From a bacterium (lineage in GTDB: Bacteria; Bacillota; Clostridia; Lachnospirales; Lachnospiraceae), in NCBI GenBank assembly GCA_023667365.1, contig JAMPAG010000026.1, positions 1-32,938 of the forward strand: 32,938 nt of DNA, read 5' to 3'. Below are positions 29,259 through 32,938 of this stretch, one piece after another. How positions within the stretch are numbered: position 1 is the first letter of the stretch; the number at the start of each line of letters is the position of its first letter. A model generated the notes under the pieces. It did not search any database, was not told the DNA's origin, and was given only the letters and a program-made list of their open reading frames with translations. Made by a program: the position numbers and the translations under genes.

Positions 29259-30473
29259 ATGATAGCAGGCAGACATGTCATACTTGGCGTAACGGGCAGT
29301 ATTGCCGCCTACAAGATCGCATCGCTTGCCAGTATGCTGGTGAAGCAGAAGGCGGATGTGACCGTCATCATGACGAAAAATGCGACAAACTTCATTCATC
29401 CGATCACGTTTGAGACGCTGACCGGAAAGAAATGCCTTGTGGATACGTTTGACCGGAATTTTGAGTTTCAGGTAGAGCATGTGTCTTTGGCAAAACAGGC
29501 GGATGTTTTTTTGGTCGCGCCCGCGTCCGCGAATGTGATCGCCAAAGCGGCGCACGGGATCGCGGACGATATGCTGACGACGACGCTGCTTGCCTGCACC
29601 TGTCCGAAATTATTTGCGCCCGCCATGAACACGAGGATGTACTTAAATCCGGTGGTGCAGGATAATCTAAAGACGCTTTCCCACTACGGCATGGAAGTGA
29701 TCGCGCCTGCAAACGGGTATCTGGCGTGCGGGGATACGGGAGAGGGCAAGATGCCGGAGCCGGAGATTCTTTTTGACGCGATTGTGAAAGCGCTGACGCC
29801 GAAAGACCTCGCAGGGAAAAAAATACTTGTCACGGCAGGTCCCACACAGGAAAAAATCGATCCGGTGCGCTATATCAGCAATCATTCGACCGGAAAAATG
29901 GGATATGCGATCGCGAAGGCGGCGATGTTTCGCGGGGCGGAAGTGACACTTGTGTCGGGAAAAGTCAGTTTACAGCCGCCGATGGGCGTGCGGGTCGTAC
30001 CCGTGGTGTCTGCGGCGGATATGGCAGACGCCGTAAAAGAGGCGGCACCGGAGCAGGACATCATTATAAAGGCGGCGGCGGTGGCGGATTATCGTCCCAA
30101 AGAGGCGGTGGACGAAAAGCTCAAGAAAAAGGATGAGGAGATGTCCATCGCATTGGAGCGCACGGAGGACATTCTTGCCTATTTGGGCGCGCACCGCAGA
30201 GAAGGGCAGTTTTTGTGCGGCTTTTCCATGGAGACGGAGCACATGCTGGAACATTCCCGCGCGAAATTGGAAAAAAAGAAGATCGACATGATTGTCGCGA
30301 ACAATCTGAAACAGGAGGGCGCGGGTTTCGGAACCGACACCAACGTGGTGACGCTCTTAACGAAGGACGGGACCGTGGAACTGCCGCTGATGAGCAAAGA
30401 GGAAGTGGCGGACCGCCTGCTCGATGAGATTTTGCGTGCCGTGAACGGCGGAGGAGTTCCGCATTCATTATAG
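29259..30473 (+). CDS. coaBC: Bifunctional phosphopantothenoylcysteine decarboxylase / phosphopantothenate-cysteine ligase CoaBC
   Basis: A 404-residue fused enzyme. The N-terminal CoaC flavin domain (residues 1-185) has GVTGSIAAYKIASLASML, catalytic H74 in VEHVSLAKQAD, PAMNTRMY and the cysteine loop YLACGDTGEGKMPE. The C-terminal CoaB domain (from about 188) has KKILVTAGPTQEKIDPVRYI, SNHSTGKMGYAIA and a KKKDMIVAN-like lysine region. It makes 4'-phosphopantetheine from phosphopantothenate, cysteine and CTP. It is coupled to coaX, consistent with a CoA operon. Confidence 0.97.
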   Translation: MIAGRHVILGVTGSIAAYKIASLASMLVKQKADVTVIMTKNATNFIHPITFETLTGKKCLVDTFDRNFEFQVEHVSLAKQADVFLVAPASANVIAKAAHGIADDMLTTTLLACTCPKLFAPAMNTRMYLNPVVQDNLKTLSHYGMEVIAPANGYLACGDTGEGKMPEPEILFDAIVKALTPKDLAGKKILVTAGPTQEKIDPVRYISNHSTGKMGYAIAKAAMFRGAEVTLVSGKVSLQPPMGVRVVPVVSAADMADAVKEAAPEQDIIIKAAAVADYRPKEAVDEKLKKKDEEMSIALERTEDILAYLGAHRREGQFLCGFSMETEHMLEHSRAKLEKKKIDMIVANNLKQEGAGFGTDTNVVTLLTKDGTVELPLMSKEEVADRLLDEILRAVNGGGVPHSL

Positions 30474-30495
30474 AAAAAGGAACGGAGAATAGGCG

Positions 30496-31008
30496 ATGAT
30501 ATTGGACCGCTTCTATCCCGATGAGGATGTGGACAGCGTCTACGGGATTGACTTTGCAAAACGAAAAGAGCAGGGCATTGCGGGCGTCCTGTTTGATATT
30601 GACAATACCCTGGTGCCCCACGGCGCGCCGGCGGATGCGCGGGCAAAGAAGCTGTTTGCAGAGCTAAAGCGGCTCGGCATACAGGTTGTCTTTTTATCGA
30701 ACAACAAGGAGCCGCGTGTGAAACTGTTTCGTGACGGCGTAGGATACGGCACGTATATTTACAAAGCGGGCAAGCCGAATCCGAAAAATTACCGCAGGGC
30801 GATGCAGCGGATGCACACGGATGAGACGAACACCCTGTTGATTGGCGATCAGCTTTTTACGGACGTGTGGGGCGCAAAGCGCGCGGGGATCCCTGCGATT
30901 CTGGTGAAGCCGATCCATCCGAAAGAGGAGATTCAGATCGTCCTAAAGCGCAGGCTGGAGGCGGTCGTGTTGTTTTTTTACCGCAGGAAGAAAGAAGGAC
31001 GCAAGTGA
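30496..31008 (+). CDS. YqeG-family HAD phosphatase
   Basis: A 170-residue HAD IIIA-type protein. Motif I is FDIDNTLVPHG, motif II is VFLSNNKEPR, the lysine lies in AGKPNPKNYRRAM, and motif III is LLIGDQLFTDVWGAKRAGI. The YqeG family includes mitochondrial PTPMT/GEP4-like phosphatidylglycerophosphate phosphatases, so a lipid phosphatase role is possible; the bacterial substrate is not settled. YqeG often neighbours aroE in Firmicutes, as it does here. Confidence 0.92.
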   Translation: MILDRFYPDEDVDSVYGIDFAKRKEQGIAGVLFDIDNTLVPHGAPADARAKKLFAELKRLGIQVVFLSNNKEPRVKLFRDGVGYGTYIYKAGKPNPKNYRRAMQRMHTDETNTLLIGDQLFTDVWGAKRAGIPAILVKPIHPKEEIQIVLKRRLEAVVLFFYRRKKEGRK

Positions 31009-31041
31009 AATATCAAAGATTTTTCGTTCGAAAGAGTTTGA

Positions 31042-31073
31042 GCCGGCGCGCAAGTTTGCAGGCTTGCGGCGGC
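31042..31073. other. GC-rich hairpin before aroE
   Basis: CGCAAG (31049-31054) pairs with CTTGCG (31063-31068), and GCCG (31042-31045) pairs with CGGC (31070-31073). It ends three bases before the GGAGG ribosome site of aroE. The 13 bases TTCGAAAGAGTTT just upstream (about 31027-31039) also occur in dispersed repeat copy B. No T-tract follows. Confidence 0.45.
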
Positions 31074-31086
31074 AGGGAGGATGAGG

Positions 31087-31962
31087 ATGAAAGAGATCAA
31101 AGGAACGACCGCGGTTTGCGGGCTGATCGGGAATCCGGTGGAGCATACGCTTTCCCCGCTCATTCACAATACGCTGTCCGAACTGACCGGCACGGATCTT
31201 GCCTATGTGCCGTTTTGTGTCGAAAAGGAGCGCGTGGAGGAGGCGGTGCGCGGCGCGTATGCGCTTTCTGTCCGCGGGCTGAATGTGACCGTGCCGCATA
31301 AAAGCGCGGTCATCCCTTATCTTTGCGCGATCGACCCGCTTGCGGAAAAAATCGGCGCGGTCAATACGCTTGTGCGGTGTGAGGGCGGGTATCGGGGCTA
31401 TAATACGGATATGCCGGGACTGTACCGCGCGCTGACAAGCGAGGGCGTTGCGCTTGCGGGCAGCGAAGTGCTCATCTTAGGCGCGGGCGGCGTCGGCAGG
31501 GCGGTCGCCATGATGTGTGCGGTGCGCGGCGCGGCGCGTGTGTATCTGCTCAACCGGACATGGGAAAAGGCAAAAGAAGTCGCGGATGAGGTGCGCGAAA
31601 AGACGGGATTTGACCGGATCAGCGCCGTGGCGCTTTCCGATTACCGGTCGGTTCCGCAGCGAAAATATCTGGTGATCCAGGCAACAAGCGTCGGGATGTA
31701 TCCGCATACGGAGGAGGCGGTCATTACGGCCCCGGATTTCTATGCGTATGCCGGCACCGGCGTCGATCTGATCTTTAATCCGGCGCAGACGATGTTTATG
31801 AAGTATGCCGCGCAGGCGGGCGCACGGACGATGAACGGCTTAAAAATGCTTCTTTATCAGGGAATCCTTGCCTATGAGCTGTGGAATGACGTCAAGGTGT
31901 CCGAGGAGCAGGCGCAGATCGTATACCAAAAGATGAAAGAAGCGATGAATATTCATGAGTAA
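31087..31962 (+). CDS. aroE: Shikimate dehydrogenase AroE
   Basis: A 291-residue enzyme from ATG 31087, with GGAGG (31076-31080) 6 bases upstream; the in-frame ATG at 31081 abuts that site. Shikimate-binding motifs are IGNPVEHTLSPLIHN and LNVTVPHKSAV (catalytic Lys), with the Asp in YNTDMPG. The NADPH fold motif is LGAGGVGRAVAMM. It reduces 3-dehydroshikimate to shikimate. It overlaps aroK by 8 bases. Confidence 0.96.
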   Translation: MKEIKGTTAVCGLIGNPVEHTLSPLIHNTLSELTGTDLAYVPFCVEKERVEEAVRGAYALSVRGLNVTVPHKSAVIPYLCAIDPLAEKIGAVNTLVRCEGGYRGYNTDMPGLYRALTSEGVALAGSEVLILGAGGVGRAVAMMCAVRGAARVYLLNRTWEKAKEVADEVREKTGFDRISAVALSDYRSVPQRKYLVIQATSVGMYPHTEEAVITAPDFYAYAGTGVDLIFNPAQTMFMKYAAQAGARTMNGLKMLLYQGILAYELWNDVKVSEEQAQIVYQKMKEAMNIHE

Positions 31963-32491
31963 GCATATTGTGCTGGAAGGCTTCATGGGAAGCGGGAAAA
32001 CGACCGTCGGCATCCGGCTGTCCTATAAAATGTCGATGACAGTGGAGGATACGGATAAGCTGATCGAGCGGGAGCAGCAAAAAAAAATATCGGACATTTT
32101 TGCACAGGAAGGCGAGGAGGCGTTTCGGCGGATGGAGACCGAATGCCTCAAAAATCTGGCAAAACAGGGACGCGGACAGATTATTTCCCTCGGCGGCGGC
32201 GTGCCGATGCGCGCCGAGAACCGGGAAATCCTAAAAACGCTCGGTATGGTTGTTTATCTGCGCGCAAAGCCGGAGACGATTTATGAGCGCGTAAAAAATG
32301 ACACGTCCCGCCCGCTTTTACAGTGCGAGGATCCGCTTTCCCGCATCCGCGGGCTGATGGCGGCGCGCGCGGAGAGGTACGAGGAAGCGGCGGACGTGGT
32401 GATCGACACGGATGAACTGTCCGTAGAACAGATCTTGACGAGGATTGTCCGCGAGGCGGAAAAGAGGGGGATACAGCCATGCAGTTATTAG
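31955..32491 (+). CDS. aroK: Shikimate kinase AroK
   Basis: A 178-residue P-loop kinase. Walker A is GFMGSGKTTVG (about residues 9-19). The shikimate-binding Asp lies in DTDKLIE, an Arg in FRRMETE, and GGG in SLGGGVP. The lid Arg is in TSRPLL. It phosphorylates shikimate at position 3. Overlaps with aroE (8 bases) and aroQ (13 bases) show tight coupling. Confidence 0.96.
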   Translation: MSKHIVLEGFMGSGKTTVGIRLSYKMSMTVEDTDKLIEREQQKKISDIFAQEGEEAFRRMETECLKNLAKQGRGQIISLGGGVPMRAENREILKTLGMVVYLRAKPETIYERVKNDTSRPLLQCEDPLSRIRGLMAARAERYEEAADVVIDTDELSVEQILTRIVREAEKRGIQPCSY

Positions 32492-32916
32492 TGATCAACG
32501 GACCGAATCTGAATTTTTTGGGAATTCGGGAAAAACAGGTTTACGGCACGCAGGATTACGATTACCTGTTGAACATGATCGCCGAGAAGGCGAAAGAGAC
32601 GCAGGCGAAGATCGAAGTATTTCAGTCCAATCACGAGGGGGCGATCATCGACCGGATCCAGGATGCGTATTCCGACGGCACGCAGGGAATCGTCATCAAT
32701 CCGGGCGCCTATACGCATTACAGCTATGCGATCCATGACGCGCTCAAAAGTGTGCCGATGCCCAAAGTGGAAATTCATATTTCGGATATAACGGCGCGCG
32801 AGGAATTTCGCAGGGTATCCGTGACGGCGCCCGCCTGCGACGCACAGATTTACGGAAAAGGACTTCCGGGGTACTTAGAGGCGATCGACAGGGTGATCGC
32901 GCTGATCGGCAGGTAA
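32479..32916 (+). CDS. aroQ: Type II 3-dehydroquinate dehydratase AroQ
   Basis: A 145-residue type II dehydroquinase. Conserved residues: N10/N12 in NGPNLNFLG, R17, Y22 on the active-site lid, N51 and E53 in SNHEGA, N74 in INPGAYTHYS, H100 in VEIHISDI and R107 in REEFRRVS. It converts 3-dehydroquinate to 3-dehydroshikimate, the substrate of AroE. A GGGGG-type site in aroK precedes the ATG. The 22 bases after the stop are too short to assign. Confidence 0.97.
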   Translation: MQLLVINGPNLNFLGIREKQVYGTQDYDYLLNMIAEKAKETQAKIEVFQSNHEGAIIDRIQDAYSDGTQGIVINPGAYTHYSYAIHDALKSVPMPKVEIHISDITAREEFRRVSVTAPACDAQIYGKGLPGYLEAIDRVIALIGR

Positions 32917-32938
32917 ACCGGCAGAAAAATGCAAGTTT

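Noticed and set aside
1..32938. tRNA, rRNA, CRISPR arrays, complete insertion sequences or prophage genes
   Set aside because: None could be recognised; no transposase, integrase or cas motif appears in the readable proteins.

Overview
The window looks like a chromosomal segment of a motile, Gram-positive, low-to-mid GC Clostridia member, most likely a Lachnospiraceae. The reasons are a Bacillus/Clostridium-type fla/che operon order, sporulation-type YlmC/YmxH and NrdR genes, strong AGGAGG-type ribosome sites, and the absence of Gram-negative flagellar genes. The taxon is an inference; no rRNA gene is present.

Region 1 (1-15444) is the distal part of one long fla/che operon on the + strand: fliN/fliY (3' end only), cheY, fliO, fliP, fliQ, fliR, flhB, flhA, flhF, flhG, a PilZ c-di-GMP receptor gene, cheB, cheA, cheW, cheC, cheD, a small membrane-protein gene and fliA (sigma-28). 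It encodes the flagellar export gate, the flagellum-placement GTPase/ATPase pair, the chemotaxis core with CheB and CheC/CheD adaptation, and the late flagellar sigma factor. A hairpin plus T-tract follows fliA. Two spacers fold strongly: a 52-nt one between fliP and fliQ, and a ~205-nt nested hairpin between flhB and flhA.

Region 2 (15475-20496) is a less familiar module directly after fliA: a FapA/DUF342 protein, an unknown 106-aa protein, a 599-aa membrane-anchored protein that looks like a greatly expanded SwrB/YlxL (DUF6115) relative, a membrane-anchored Pro/Thr-repeat protein with an MltG-N-terminal-like domain, and a YlmC/YmxH gene. nrdR follows from its own promoter.

Region 3 (about 21070-22064) and Region 4 (about 26141-27490) are accessory-looking and more AT-rich. 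They hold a truncated DUF3800 gene, copies of a dispersed hairpin-bearing repeat, an HTH regulator gene, a probable small structured RNA with its own promoter and terminator, and a frameshifted gene remnant. Between them are an HD-GYP phosphodiesterase/receiver gene with a sigma-28-like promoter, a half-size EamA transporter gene, and an orphan trpB2.

Region 5 (27492-32938) is housekeeping metabolism: an ECF S-component, coaX and coaBC (coenzyme A supply), a YqeG-type phosphatase gene, then aroE, aroK and aroQ (shikimate pathway) with overlapping reading frames.

The functional theme is motility and chemotaxis tied to c-di-GMP. fliA, a PilZ receptor and an HD-GYP phosphodiesterase behind a putative sigma-28 promoter all lie in this window. 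The strongest candidates for something undescribed are the flhB-flhA hairpin, the small RNA at 26626-26810, the covarying dispersed repeat, and the post-fliA module with the expanded SwrB-like protein.
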